From NCBI GenBank assembly GCA_900465915.1, contig UBKJ01000018.1, positions 1 to 64,000 of the forward strand: DNA of 64,000 bases, read 5' to 3'. Each line of letters starts with the position of its first letter. Position 1 is the first letter of the stretch. Under the pieces are notes generated by a model. That model ran no database searches and was not told the DNA's origin. It saw only the letters and a program-made list of their open reading frames with translations. The DNA comes from Hyphomicrobiales bacterium (GTDB lineage: Bacteria > Pseudomonadota > Alphaproteobacteria > Rhizobiales > Rhizobiaceae). Below are positions 10,205-18,898 of the stretch, piece after piece. A program made the translations under genes and the position numbers.

Positions 10205-10841
10205 GCCTTATATAGGCGATCATCGCGCCGACGATGACGGCGGCGGGAACCAGCAGCGCGTCGAGGCCCATATAGGCATGGCCGAGCCCGCCGCCGGCCG
10301 CGCCCAGCATCAGCGCGCCCCACACCGCGAGATGTTGCAGCCAGCGCCATTTCGGCGTCTCGCGCCGCAGCGAGCAGGCGAAATCGGCGGCGGCGTTGAA
10401 CAGCGTTCCCGTCACATAGGTCACGCCCAGCCGCGCCGCGCCGATCGGCTGCACGGCGGCGTTCTGCGCCCCCATGGCGGCGGCGAGCAGCAGCACGGGC
10501 TGCACCACCAGCGCGCCCTCGCGCCGCAGGAAACTGACCAGAAGCAGGATCGCCACCACGCCCGCCATCACCATCAGGCTGCCGCGCTTGCCATAGGCGC
10601 GCACGGTCAGCGTGCCGAAGAAGGCCCCGCCGAAGAATAGCGAGATCAGCGCCGCCGGAAACCACAGCGTCACCTGCCCCAGCACGCCCGGCTGGCCGGC
10701 CAGCCCGATGCCGAGCTGCGTGGTGTTGCCGCTCATGAAAGAGGCGAAGAAGCCGCCCAGTTGCAGGAAGGCGATGGCGTCGACGAAACCCGCCGAGGCG
10801 GTGAGCGCGAGGCCGAGGGACAGGCGGGAATTGGGCGTCAT
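10197..10841 (-). CDS. YoaK/DUF1275 family membrane protein
   Basis: The 214-residue protein has about six membrane segments and the DUF1275 opening: LALTASAGFVDAIAFLQLGG followed by FFASFMSGNTTQLG. TYVTGTLFNAAADFA in the middle is also typical. Members are inner-membrane proteins of unknown function. The promoter must lie in the short region behind the terminator at 10856-10881. The end overlaps the convergent LysR gene. Confidence 0.85.
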   Translation of the reverse strand: MTPNSRLSLGLALTASAGFVDAIAFLQLGGFFASFMSGNTTQLGIGLAGQPGVLGQVTLWFPAALISLFFGGAFFGTLTVRAYGKRGSLMVMAGVVAILLLVSFLRREGALVVQPVLLLAAAMGAQNAAVQPIGAARLGVTYVTGTLFNAAADFACSLRRETPKWRWLQHLAVWGALMLGAAGGGLGHAYMGLDALLVPAAVIVGAMIAYIRLN

Positions 10842-10855
10842 GGCGGGGCGTCTGT

Positions 10856-10881
10856 AAAAAACCGGCGAGCAGGCTCGCCGG
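10856..10881 (-). terminator. Intrinsic terminator of the GlsB/YeaQ-like gene
   Basis: On the minus strand a 9-bp perfect stem (CCGGCGAGC/GCTCGCCGG, 2-nt loop) is followed by TTTTTT. It separates the small membrane-protein gene from the DUF1275 gene. Confidence 0.8.
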
Positions 10882-10917
10882 GCGCGGATGAAATCGGCGG
10901 GCCGTCAGGCCCGCCCC

Positions 10918-11172
10918 TCAGACGCGTTTGACGATGCGCAATATGACCAGCAGGATCGCCGCGCCGATGAAGGCGTTGATGATGGCGGCGATGATGCCCC
11001 CACCCACCGAAAAGCCGAGACGCGGCAGCAGCCAGCCGGCGAAGAAAGCGCCGATCACGCCCACGATGATATTGCCGATGACGCCGAAGCCGCCGCCCTG
11101 CACCACCGTGCCGGCGAGCCAGCCGGCGATGAGGCCGACCAGCAGGAATACGATCAGACTTTCACCACCCAT
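10918..11172 (-). CDS. GlsB/YeaQ/YmgE family small membrane protein
   Basis: An 84-residue, glycine-rich integral membrane protein with three hydrophobic stretches (IVFLLVGLIAGWLAGTVVQG, IGNIIVGVIGAFFAGWLL, IIAAIINAFIGAAILLVILR). This matches the transglycosylase-associated (GlsB/YeaQ/YmgE) family, small stress-induced inner-membrane proteins of unclear mechanism. AGGAGAAAGCGC precedes the ATG, and a terminator follows, so it is a single-gene unit. Confidence 0.9.
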   Translation of the reverse strand: MGGESLIVFLLVGLIAGWLAGTVVQGGGFGVIGNIIVGVIGAFFAGWLLPRLGFSVGGGIIAAIINAFIGAAILLVILRIVKRV

Positions 11173-11266
11173 GCGCTTTCTCCTTATGTCGCGAAGCAGC
11201 AGATGGGTTGAGTTGACAATATGTTGGCCGGCGACACAAGGGGGCGGCGGCGGGGCAAGCGCAAAA

Positions 11267-11782
11267 TCACGGCGCCAAATGCCGGAAGGCCGCGACCACC
11301 TGCTCGTAGACCCCGCGCTTAAACGGCACGATCAGCTCCGGCAGTTCCTGCATCGGCTTCCAATCCCAGGCGTCGAATTCGGCCGTGTGGCCGCCGGGCG
11401 GCGGGTTGATGGCGATCTCGCCTTCGTCGCCCTCGAAGCGGTAGGCGAACCATTTCTGCGTCTGGCCGCGATATTTGCCCTTGAGCGCCACGCCGACCAG
11501 ATGCGGCGGCAGGTCGTAATTGATCCAGTCCGGCGCTTCCTCGAGCAGCGACACCGACTTCATGCCGGTTTCCTCGTAAAGCTCGCGCAGCGCCGCTTCG
11601 GCCGGGTCCTCGCCCTTGTCTATGCCGCCCTGCGGCATCTGCCAGAGCTGCGTCGCGCCGTCCATCTCGTCGCCGGGAATGACGATGCGCCGCCCGGCCC
11701 AGACGCGGCCCACGCGGTTCAGAACCATCAGCCCGACGCAGCGGCGATAGGGCAGGCTTTCGGGATCGACAGTCTTGGACAT
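11267..11782 (-). CDS. rppH: RNA pyrophosphohydrolase (Nudix)
   Basis: The 171-residue Nudix enzyme removes pyrophosphate from 5'-triphosphorylated RNA (or dinucleoside polyphosphates). [20 protein letters not shown] and [14 protein letters not shown] are typical of RppH/NudH. The Nudix box spans [20 protein letters not shown] and then TGM. I chose the ATG at 11782 (GGAGAACATC in front). The reading up to 11878 lies inside the upstream gene. It ends the minus-strand envelope cluster with the deacetylase, ctpA and envC. Confidence 0.93.
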   Translation of the reverse strand: MSKTVDPESLPYRRCVGLMVLNRVGRVWAGRRIVIPGDEMDGATQLWQMPQGGIDKGEDPAEAALRELYEETGMKSVSLLEEAPDWINYDLPPHLVGVALKGKYRGQTQKWFAYRFEGDEGEIAINPPPGGHTAEFDAWDWKPMQELPELIVPFKRGVYEQVVAAFRHLAP

Positions 11783-11799
11783 GATGTTCTCCGTGGGTT

Positions 11800-12996
11800 T
11801 CAACGCCGTTCCGGGTCGCGCACCAGCGCCGACACCGGCACGATTTCTATGCCGCGCTTCTGGACCTGCGCCGCCCATTCGGCCACCGCGTCCACCGTCA
11901 CGCCGAAGGCCGAGCCGGTCCCGATGGCGCTGCCGTTGGCGCGCGCGGTGCGCTCCAGCTCGTCGAGCCGGTCGAGGATGGTTCCGCGGTCCTGCGCCGC
12001 GTCGATCAATATGTCGGCGGCGGCGAAAGGCGTGCCGTCCTCGCGCGCCAGCCGGTCGGCCTGGCTGCGCGCCGAGGCGCCGTCGTCGAGATAATAGAGC
12101 CCGCGCGCGGTGATCTCGCGCAGGATTGGATTCAGCGCGTCGCCCTCGGCGGTGAAGCGCGCGCCCATGTAATTCATCACGCCGGCGTAATTGGTCATGC
12201 GCGCCAGCGAGCGCAGCAGCGCCGAACGGTTGCCGTCGGCGTCCGCCGCCACGGTCAGCGTGTTGCGGCCCGGATCGATGCGCGGATAGTCGAAGGGCTC
12301 CATCGGCAGCTGCAGGACCAGCTCATGCCCCTTCTGCCGCGCCGCCTGCATCCAGCGCTGCAGGCTGTTGCCCTGCGGCGAAAAGCCGAGCGTGATCTCG
12401 CCCGGCAATTTGTCGATCGCCTGCATGCTGCCGGTCTGCGACAGGCCGAGGCCGCCGATGACCAGCGCGATGCGCGGCCCCCGCGCGCCCGACCAGCCGG
12501 CGGCGTAGGCGTCCATCGGGCGCAGGCCGTCGGGCCCGCGCACCGGCAGCGGTCCGACCTCGCCCGGCTCGATAAGCTCTTTCTCAGGCAAGGCGGCGAC
12601 ACGCGCGTCCTGTCCCGGCTTGCGCAGGTTCTGCGTCTCCATCACCTCGCCGCCCGGCGTGGGGGTCGGCATGTCCGGCGCGACGCGGATGATGGCCGGT
12701 CCCGGCTTGCCGTCGCCGGCGCGCGCCGCGCTTCCCGGCGGCGGCGTGTTGCCCGTGGCGGTCGGCGGCGCCTTGGCCGGCTCGGCGGCAGGCGCCGCCG
12801 CTTGCGGCGCGGCCGCGGCCACGACCGGCTCCGGCTTGCGGAAAGCGGCGTGGTTGAAGCGCCAGACCGCCGCCGACGCCCCGCCGATCACGGCCAGAGC
12901 CGCGACGAGGCCCAGCCAACGAAAAGCGCGGGAGCGATAGCCCCCGCGCTTTTGCGGTTTCCTGTCCAGTCCGAGCGGGCTGTTCAGATCCAGCAT
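11800..12996 (-). CDS. Divergent polysaccharide deacetylase family protein (YibQ-like)
   Basis: The 398-residue protein has one N-terminal membrane anchor ([19 protein letters not shown]), a Pro/Ala-rich linker to about residue 150, and a C-terminal divergent polysaccharide deacetylase domain beginning [20 protein letters not shown], with [16 protein letters not shown] and [12 protein letters not shown]. The family adopts a NodB-like fold and is usually found next to envC and ctpA, as here, which suggests a periplasmic cell-wall role. Substrate unknown. Confidence 0.88.
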   Translation of the reverse strand: MLDLNSPLGLDRKPQKRGGYRSRAFRWLGLVAALAVIGGASAAVWRFNHAAFRKPEPVVAAAAPQAAAPAAEPAKAPPTATGNTPPPGSAARAGDGKPGPAIIRVAPDMPTPTPGGEVMETQNLRKPGQDARVAALPEKELIEPGEVGPLPVRGPDGLRPMDAYAAGWSGARGPRIALVIGGLGLSQTGSMQAIDKLPGEITLGFSPQGNSLQRWMQAARQKGHELVLQLPMEPFDYPRIDPGRNTLTVAADADGNRSALLRSLARMTNYAGVMNYMGARFTAEGDALNPILREITARGLYYLDDGASARSQADRLAREDGTPFAAADILIDAAQDRGTILDRLDELERTARANGSAIGTGSAFGVTVDAVAEWAAQVQKRGIEIVPVSALVRDPERR

Positions 12997-13003
12997 CGGG
13001 CGA

Positions 13004-14332
13004 TCAGTTCAGCACGCCCTTCTTCGGATCGGGCGGGAAGGCCGCGTTGGCCTCCTCGCCGCGCAGCAGTTTCAGGGCCTCGTTGAGCTGCATGTCGTTC
13101 TTCGGATCGAGCGGCACATAGGCGGCGGAGCCGGAGCCCTTGTCGTCCTCGGCGGCGCCCTTGATATGGCCCTTCAGCTCGGATTCGCCGCGCACGACGT
13201 CCTCGCCCTTCAGTTCCGGCGGCAGCGGCTGGTCGACCTTGATGTCGGGCGTGATGCCCTTGCCCTGGATCGACTTGCCCGACGGCGTGTAATAGAGCGC
13301 CGTGGTCAGCCGCAGCGAGCCGTTCTCGCCGAGCGGGATGATGGTCTGCACCGAGCCCTTGCCAAAGGACTGCGTGCCCAGCACCGTGGCGCGGCGATGG
13401 TCCTGCAGCGCGCCGGCGACGATTTCCGAGGCGCTGGCCGAGCCGCCGTTGATCAGCACGATCAGCGGCTTGCCGTTGATCAGGTCGCCCTTGTGCGCGT
13501 CGAAGCGGGTCACGTCCTGCGGGTCGCGGCCGCGGGTGGAGACGATCTCGCCCTTGTCGAGGAAGTCGTCGGACACCGCCACCGCCTGGTCGAGCAGACC
13601 GCCCGGGTTGAGCCGCAGGTCGAGCACGAAGCCCTTGAGCTTGTCGGCCGGCACCTTGTCCTGGATGTCCTTGATCGCCTTCTTGAGGTCGTCGCCGGTC
13701 TGCTCGGTGAAGGAGATGACGCGCAGATAGCCGACGTCGTTCTCGATGCGCGAGCGCACGGCCTTGACCTTGATGACGGCGCGCTCGATCTTGAGCGTGA
13801 TCGGCTTGTCGACGCCCTGGCGCACCAGCGTCAGCTCGATCGAGGAGCCGACCTCGCCGCGCATCTTGTCGACGGCGTCGTTGAGGCTGAGGCCGCGCAC
13901 TTCCTGGCCGTCGATCTTGGTGATGAGGTCGCCCCCCAGCACGCCCGCCTTGGAGGCCGGCGTGTCGTCGATGGGCGCGATCACCTTCACGAGATCGTTA
14001 TCCATCGTGACCTCGATGCCGAGGCCGCCGAACTCGCCCTTGGTCTGCACGCGCATGTCCTGCGCGGCTTCCGGGTTGAGATAGGAGGAATGCGGATCGA
14101 GCGAGGTGAGCATGCCGTTGATGGCGCTTTCGATCAGCTTCTTGTCGTCGGGCGGCGTGACGTATTGCGCGCGCACGCGCTCGAAAATGTCGCCGAACAG
14201 GGCGAGCTGCTTGTAGACGTCGCTGTCCTTGCCCGCCGCGAAAGCGGTGGAGGCCGGCGCGCCCTGGACCATCACCATGGCCGACGCCCCAAGCAGAGCC
14301 CCGGCGAACAGCAGCGACAGTTTACGTATCAT
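13004..14332 (-). CDS. ctpA: C-terminal processing protease CtpA (S41 family)
   Basis: The 442-residue exported serine protease has a signal sequence (LLFAGALLGASAMVMVQG), a PDZ domain (FGGLGIEVTMDNDLVKVI through GQEVRGLSLNDAVDKMRG), and the S41 core. The catalytic Ser is in GGSASASEIVAGAL and the Lys in LGTQSFGKGSVQTI. The substrate-strand region VGYLRVISFTEQTGDDL is present. It trims C-termini of envelope proteins, probably including cell-wall hydrolases. It starts 2 bp after the envC stop, so expression is coupled. The ATG at 14332 is the first with a proper signal peptide. Confidence 0.94.
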   Translation of the reverse strand: MIRKLSLLFAGALLGASAMVMVQGAPASTAFAAGKDSDVYKQLALFGDIFERVRAQYVTPPDDKKLIESAINGMLTSLDPHSSYLNPEAAQDMRVQTKGEFGGLGIEVTMDNDLVKVIAPIDDTPASKAGVLGGDLITKIDGQEVRGLSLNDAVDKMRGEVGSSIELTLVRQGVDKPITLKIERAVIKVKAVRSRIENDVGYLRVISFTEQTGDDLKKAIKDIQDKVPADKLKGFVLDLRLNPGGLLDQAVAVSDDFLDKGEIVSTRGRDPQDVTRFDAHKGDLINGKPLIVLINGGSASASEIVAGALQDHRRATVLGTQSFGKGSVQTIIPLGENGSLRLTTALYYTPSGKSIQGKGITPDIKVDQPLPPELKGEDVVRGESELKGHIKGAAEDDKGSGSAAYVPLDPKNDMQLNEALKLLRGEEANAAFPPDPKKGVLN

Positions 14333-14334
14333 TA

Positions 14335-15645
14335 TCAGGTCCTTCCAGAAAGCCGCTCGGTCCACCATGGGGCCGGATCGACGGGTCTTCCATCTTTTCG
14401 AAACTCAATGTAGAGCAATGGCCCGCCATTGCCCACCTCAAACGGCGCAACGCTCGCGAGAAGTTTTTCCCCCATAGCGCCGACCGGCTCGCCCGCGAGC
14501 ACGAACTGACCCTGCGCTACGTTGATTCGCCCCATGCCAGCCATGACGATATGATACCCGCCGCCCGCGTCGAGGATCAAGAGCTGCCCGTAGGAGCGGA
14601 ATGCGCCCGCGTAAAGCACAACGCCATCGGAAGGTGACGTAATCGTGGCGGCGGGCGCGGTTTCGATCGCCTGCCCCATCATGGAGCCGCCGACGCCGTC
14701 GTCGTCGCCGAAGCCGCGCTTGAGCCGCCCCGTCACCGGCAGAGCGAGCTTGCCCTGCAGCGAGGCGAAGTCGGCCTGCGCCTGCAGGCGGTTGTCGTCG
14801 GGATTGGCCTCGCCCGCCTTCTCGCGCGCCGCGGCCAGCCGCGCCTCCTCGGCCTTGCGGGCGGCCTCCGCCGCCGCGCGCACGTCCGTCATCTGCTGGT
14901 CGAGCGAGGCGATCAGATCCTTGAGGCTGCCGGCCTTGGCCGCCAGCTCCTCCGAATGCTTGCGCTCGGCCGCGATGTCCTGCTCGGACTGCGCCTGCAG
15001 CTTTTTCTTCTCCTCCAGAAGCAGGTTCTGCCGCTCGCGCTCCTCGGCCTGCGCCTTGCGCGTCTCGACCAGCCGTTTCTGCTCGTCGGCGATGGAGGCC
15101 TGGACGCGACGCAGATCCTCGAGGTCGGAAGCAAGTTCCTCCACCTGCCCGCGCATTTCCGGCACCACCGCACCCAAGAGCACGGCCGAGCGCACCGAGG
15201 CCAGCGCGTCGTCGGGCCGCACCAATATGGCCGGCGGCGGATTGAGCCCCATGCGCTCCAGCGCCGCCAGCACCTCGGCCAGCGCGCCGCGCCGGGCGCG
15301 CAGCGAATTGCGCACGCCGTCCTGCTGTTCGTTGAGGGCGGTGAGCTTATTGCCGCTGTCGGCGATGTCCTGCTCCAGCTTCTTGTCGGTCTTGGCCGAC
15401 TGGATCAGCGCGGCGGTGATGGTGGCCTGGTCCTTCTTCAGGCCCTCGACCTCGTCCTCGAGCTTCTTGAGCCTGTCGGCCCCGATCGCCATCTCCTCGT
15501 CGAGCTTCTGCGCGTCGCTCGCCGCCTGGTCGCGCTGCTGCTGGAGGGCGTCCTGCGCCGGCGCCGCGCCGGCGCAGAATAGCAGGCCGAGGCCGAGCAG
15601 CGGCGCAAGCAGGCGATGGGCCATGGATGGAAGATCGAGCGGCAT
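14335..15645 (-). CDS. envC: EnvC-like murein hydrolase activator (degenerate M23/LytM)
   Basis: The roughly 436-residue protein has a signal peptide (LLGLGLLFCAGAAPAQ), a long coiled coil (about residues 30-290, rich in Gln/Glu/Lys, e.g. DAQKLDEEMAIGADRLKKLE) and a C-terminal LytM domain (LALPVTGRLKRGFGDDDGVG, SPSDGVVLYAGAFRSYGQLL, GGYHIVMAGMG). The zinc-ligand HxxxD and HxH motifs of active M23 peptidases are missing, as in EnvC, which activates amidases rather than cutting peptidoglycan itself. Starts at 15645, 15624 and 15678 are all possible; the first is given. Confidence 0.88.
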   Translation of the reverse strand: MPLDLPSMAHRLLAPLLGLGLLFCAGAAPAQDALQQQRDQAASDAQKLDEEMAIGADRLKKLEDEVEGLKKDQATITAALIQSAKTDKKLEQDIADSGNKLTALNEQQDGVRNSLRARRGALAEVLAALERMGLNPPPAILVRPDDALASVRSAVLLGAVVPEMRGQVEELASDLEDLRRVQASIADEQKRLVETRKAQAEERERQNLLLEEKKKLQAQSEQDIAAERKHSEELAAKAGSLKDLIASLDQQMTDVRAAAEAARKAEEARLAAAREKAGEANPDDNRLQAQADFASLQGKLALPVTGRLKRGFGDDDGVGGSMMGQAIETAPAATITSPSDGVVLYAGAFRSYGQLLILDAGGGYHIVMAGMGRINVAQGQFVLAGEPVGAMGEKLLASVAPFEVGNGGPLLYIEFRKDGRPVDPAPWWTERLSGRT

Positions 15646-15737
15646 GGTGCTTTCAACAGGGTCCGGGCGCCAGACCATAGCCGCGCTTCGTTAACGAACC
15701 ATAAACCATAGGAAGGGCGAAGCGGCCCCGCCCACCT

Positions 15738-16838
15738 TCAGCCGGGCTGCATGCCGGGCTGTTTGCGCCGCGTCATCCGATGGCCCATGCGGGTGAACGG
15801 CTTCTCGATCACGAGATAGGAAATCCGCGCCGCGACGAGGCTGCCGATGACGATCGCGGCGGCGGCGAGCGGAAAGGCCTTTTCGGTCAGACCGAGGCGG
15901 TTGAAGACCGCCCAGCCCGCACCGACGAGGAACATATGCGTCATGTAAAGAGAGTAGGAGCTGTCGCCGATCATCAGCAGAAGATTGCGGGGCGATAGGT
16001 CGCGCAGCCAGGGCTCGATGCGGAGCGCAGTGACCACCAGAAGCACGGAGGCGACCAGATAAGCGAGGAACTCGACGAAAGCAGGCCCTTGCGTGAAGTC
16101 GACGCTGAACAGCGTTCCCACGCCCAGAAGCGCCGCGAAGATCAGCACCGGCAGGGTATGGACGGAGAGCCGGCCCCAGACGCCCCGTCTTTGCAGCTCG
16201 GCGATCCACATGCCGGCCAGGAAGGGCATCAGGTTGAAATTGCAATAGAAGGACGTGACGCTGCCGTTTCGCTGGACGAAGAAGGCGCCGAGAATGAGCA
16301 CCCCTAGCACGCCGCTCATCAGCACGGTGCGCCGCAGGCCGTTGCGGCACCACCAGAACAGCGCGAACAGGACATAGAAGAAGGCTTCGTAATTGAGAGA
16401 CCAGCCCGGCTTGAGCAGCGGACGCCAGTCTTCGGGATTGCCGGGAACCGCCATCGGCAGGAAGGCCAGCGAGCGCAGCAGATATTCCGGCGTGAACACG
16501 GTCGTCTTGAATAGGCTCGGCAGATAGATGGCGCAGACGGCCACGAACAGCGTGCAGATCCAGTAAAGCGGAACCACGCGCGTGATGCGCCGCCACATGA
16601 AATTGCCGGGCGTAAAACCGTCCGGATGAATATAGGCGATGATGAAGCCGCTGATGACGAAGAATATCTCGACGCCGAAAGCCCCGAAAACGCCGAGAAT
16701 GCGCGGCGGATCGGCCAGCGGATGCTGCAGGGTGTGGTCGATCACGACCAGAAGCGCCGCCAGGCCGCGCAAGATCTGGATGGAGTTGAACTTTTCGTTC
16801 TTTGCGACAGGCCCCGGCAAAATCCACCCCACCAACAC
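15738..16838 (-). CDS. Acyltransferase 3 (OafA/YrhL-like) membrane protein
   Basis: The 366-residue protein has about ten membrane segments and the family hallmarks: IQILRGLAALLVVIDHTLQH (catalytic-type His in VIDH), FGVEIFFVISGFIIAYI, and RRITRVVPLYWICTLF. Such enzymes O-acylate cell-surface sugars in the inner membrane. It lies between rlmH and envC, an order otherwise continuous in relatives, and has long non-coding flanks, which suggests a later insertion. The start is a GTG at 16838, with no strong ribosome-binding site, so the N-terminus is uncertain. The acceptor cannot be inferred. Confidence 0.88.
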   Translation of the reverse strand: MLVGWILPGPVAKNEKFNSIQILRGLAALLVVIDHTLQHPLADPPRILGVFGAFGVEIFFVISGFIIAYIHPDGFTPGNFMWRRITRVVPLYWICTLFVAVCAIYLPSLFKTTVFTPEYLLRSLAFLPMAVPGNPEDWRPLLKPGWSLNYEAFFYVLFALFWWCRNGLRRTVLMSGVLGVLILGAFFVQRNGSVTSFYCNFNLMPFLAGMWIAELQRRGVWGRLSVHTLPVLIFAALLGVGTLFSVDFTQGPAFVEFLAYLVASVLLVVTALRIEPWLRDLSPRNLLLMIGDSSYSLYMTHMFLVGAGWAVFNRLGLTEKAFPLAAAAIVIGSLVAARISYLVIEKPFTRMGHRMTRRKQPGMQPG

Positions 16839-17202
16839 GATCCACGCAGGGAACTATCAGGATTCAATGATAAATTAAGAGAAAACGCCTTGTTCAACCT
16901 AGCATGTTTCCAGGAAAACTGCATAGCGGTTTTCCGGATTGGAAAATGCGGCGACACGGGATGGTTAAGCAGGCTTTGCGCCGAGGCGCTTAAAAAGATC
17001 GCCTATTTGAACAAGTCGACGCCGACGCCCTCACGCGCTGGTCCGGCGCGTCGAGGACGTCGGACGCCATTCGGACTAAACGCATCGCATTGGAACGACT
17101 TTGCGCCAACGCGCAAATGGCGTCATCGTTTAGTACGCCTTACCGTCAGAAATTTCCGTCAAGATCGCCGCCTGCTGACTTGGATAGCCAATAGCCGACT
17201 CT
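16839..17202. other. Intergenic stretch upstream of the acyltransferase gene
   Basis: This 364-bp region is clearly lower in GC than its surroundings and has no credible gene. On the minus strand TTGAAC (16892-16897) and TATCAT (16867-16872) are a possible but over-spaced (19 bp) promoter for the acyltransferase gene. The GGCGTC and GCGCAAA words recur, but I see no clean repeat. Confidence 0.5.
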
Positions 17203-17685
17203 TCACGCCCGGTGATAGGGATGCCCGGCCAAAATGGTCGCGGCGCGGTACAGCTGTTCGGCGATGAGAATGCGCGCGATCTGGTGCGGCCAGGTCAGCG
17301 CGCCGAGCGCCAGGACGAGGTCGGCCCGCGCCCGCAGCGCCGGATCGTGCCCATCCGGGCCGCCGATGGCGACAATTATCTGCCGCCGGCCCTGGTCGCG
17401 CATCTGGCCGATGCGTTCGGCGAAGGCTTCCGAGCCCAGCGCCTTGCCGCGCTCGTCGAGCAGGATCAGGCCCGCGCCGGCGTCCAGCGCCTCGTGGATG
17501 CGCTGCGCTTCCTCCGCCTTGCGCAGATCCGCCGTCTGGCCCCGGCTTTCGGGGATTTCGCTCACCCCGGAAAATTCCAGCCCCAGCGGCGGACCCGCCT
17601 TGGCGAAGCGGTCGAAATAACGCTCGACCAACTCCCGTTCGGGACCGGCCTTCATCCGGCCCACGGCAAAAACGCTCACACGCAT
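17203..17685 (-). CDS. rlmH: 23S rRNA (pseudouridine1915-N3)-methyltransferase RlmH
   Basis: The 160-residue SPOUT methyltransferase modifies pseudouridine 1915 in helix 69 of 23S rRNA. Family motifs: VFAVGRMKAGPERELVERYF at the N-terminus, LILLDERGKALGSEAFAERI, IIVAIGGPDGHDPALRARAD, and the C-terminal knot LALGALTWPHQIARILIAEQ with LYRA. The ATG at 17685 follows GAGGGCGAC. It sits 19 bp behind rsfS, the usual pairing of ribosome-assembly genes. Confidence 0.95.
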   Translation of the reverse strand: MRVSVFAVGRMKAGPERELVERYFDRFAKAGPPLGLEFSGVSEIPESRGQTADLRKAEEAQRIHEALDAGAGLILLDERGKALGSEAFAERIGQMRDQGRRQIIVAIGGPDGHDPALRARADLVLALGALTWPHQIARILIAEQLYRAATILAGHPYHRA

Positions 17686-17704
17686 GTCGCCCTCGACAGG
17701 ACGG

Positions 17705-18076
17705 TCAGTGCAGGACGCCCGAAGCGCGTTCCGCGCCGTCGTCCGCCTCCAGCCATATCTTTTCGAGATTGTAGAAGTCGCGGACTTCCGGGCGGAACAG
17801 ATGGACGATGACGTCGCCGGTGTCGACCAGCACCCAGTCGCCGCCGTCCAGGCCTTCGACATGGATGTCCTTGCAGCCCGCTTTGCGCAGCGCCTGCAAC
17901 AGGTGGTCGGCGACCGCCGTCACGTGACGATGCGAACGGCCCGACGCGACGATCATGTAATCGCCGATGGTGGATCTTCCGCGAATGTCGATGGGAATGA
18001 TGGATTCCGCCTTGGAGTTCTCGAGACTGGCCAAGGCCGCGTCGAAGGTCGAGGACACGAGATCCGTCTCGTTCAT
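17705..18076 (-). CDS. rsfS: Ribosomal silencing factor RsfS
   Basis: The 123-residue protein has the RsfS core: PIDIRGRSTIGDYMIVASGR, SHRHVTAVADHLLQALRKAG, and GDWVLVDTGDVIVHLFRPEV with RDFYNLEKIW. RsfS binds uL14 on the 50S subunit and blocks subunit joining in starvation. It lies between nadD and rlmH as in most bacteria. There is a 159-bp gap to nadD with no recognised feature. Confidence 0.95.
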   Translation of the reverse strand: MNETDLVSSTFDAALASLENSKAESIIPIDIRGRSTIGDYMIVASGRSHRHVTAVADHLLQALRKAGCKDIHVEGLDGGDWVLVDTGDVIVHLFRPEVRDFYNLEKIWLEADDGAERASGVLH

Positions 18077-18235
18077 CCCGACCGGCGAAGGCGCATGAAG
18101 GGCCTTCTTCTGAAGTGCTGTTCTCAGTGTCTTTCCTTTCCGACAAGAACAACGCGCCGCGGCAATATAAGCGCCGCACCTTGAAGATAGGCAGAGTCGC
18201 CCCCTGCTTTCAAGGACCCGGCCCCGCCGGCGCGT

Positions 18236-18898
18236 TCACTTTTTGCCGCCGCCGCGGCGGATGGCGCTGGAAGAGAGCGGCGAGCGCGGCCCGTGCAGGA
18301 ACACCCAGGCCGGCGGCGGCGTGCGGGCGAGGCGCTGGGCCTCGGCCTCGTCGAGCCGCGCGGCGGAAAATTCCCGCGCCATCGGCGCCGCCAGATAGTC
18401 CGCCTCCGTCGAGCCGGGCCGGTCGATCACCGCGATGGGGAATGTGCGCGCGATCTCCTCCCAGCGCTGCCAGAGATGGAAGGAGGCGAGATTGTCCGCG
18501 CCCATCACCCAGACGAAATCGACGCCCGGATTGGCGGCGCGGATCAGCGCCAGCGTGTCGGCCGTATAGCGCACGTCGAAGGCCGCCTCGAAGGCCGTCA
18601 CCTCCACGCGCGAGTCGCCCGTCATGGCCTCGCTGAGGGCGAGCCGCTCGGCCAGCGGCGCAAGCTCGCTGCGGTCCTTGAGCGGATTGCCGGGCGTGAC
18701 CATCCACCAGAGCCGGTCGAGGCCGAGCCGCTTGAGCGCCGTCTCCGCCACCAGCGCGTGCCCGGCGTGCGGCGGGTTGAACGAGCCGCCGAACAGCCCC
18801 ACCGCCATGCCCTTCTCCGCCGGCGGCATGCGCAGGAAGCGCGCCGCAACGTCCGGATAAAGCGCCTGCAATCTGGCCGGATCGAGAGCGGGCCGCAT
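18236..18898 (-). CDS. nadD: Nicotinate-nucleotide adenylyltransferase
   Basis: The 220-residue enzyme adenylates nicotinate mononucleotide in NAD synthesis. It has VGLFGGSFNPPHAGHALVAE (nucleotidyltransferase GxFDPxHxGH-type motif), LWWMVTPGNPLKD, FVWVMGADNLASFHLWQRW and the C-terminal SPLSSSAIRRG (ISSTxIR motif). Its ATG (18896-18898) overlaps the proA stop by 1 base, so translation is coupled. The open frame continues upstream inside proA, but that part is spurious. Confidence 0.95.
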   Translation of the reverse strand: MRPALDPARLQALYPDVAARFLRMPPAEKGMAVGLFGGSFNPPHAGHALVAETALKRLGLDRLWWMVTPGNPLKDRSELAPLAERLALSEAMTGDSRVEVTAFEAAFDVRYTADTLALIRAANPGVDFVWVMGADNLASFHLWQRWEEIARTFPIAVIDRPGSTEADYLAAPMAREFSAARLDEAEAQRLARTPPPAWVFLHGPRSPLSSSAIRRGGGKK

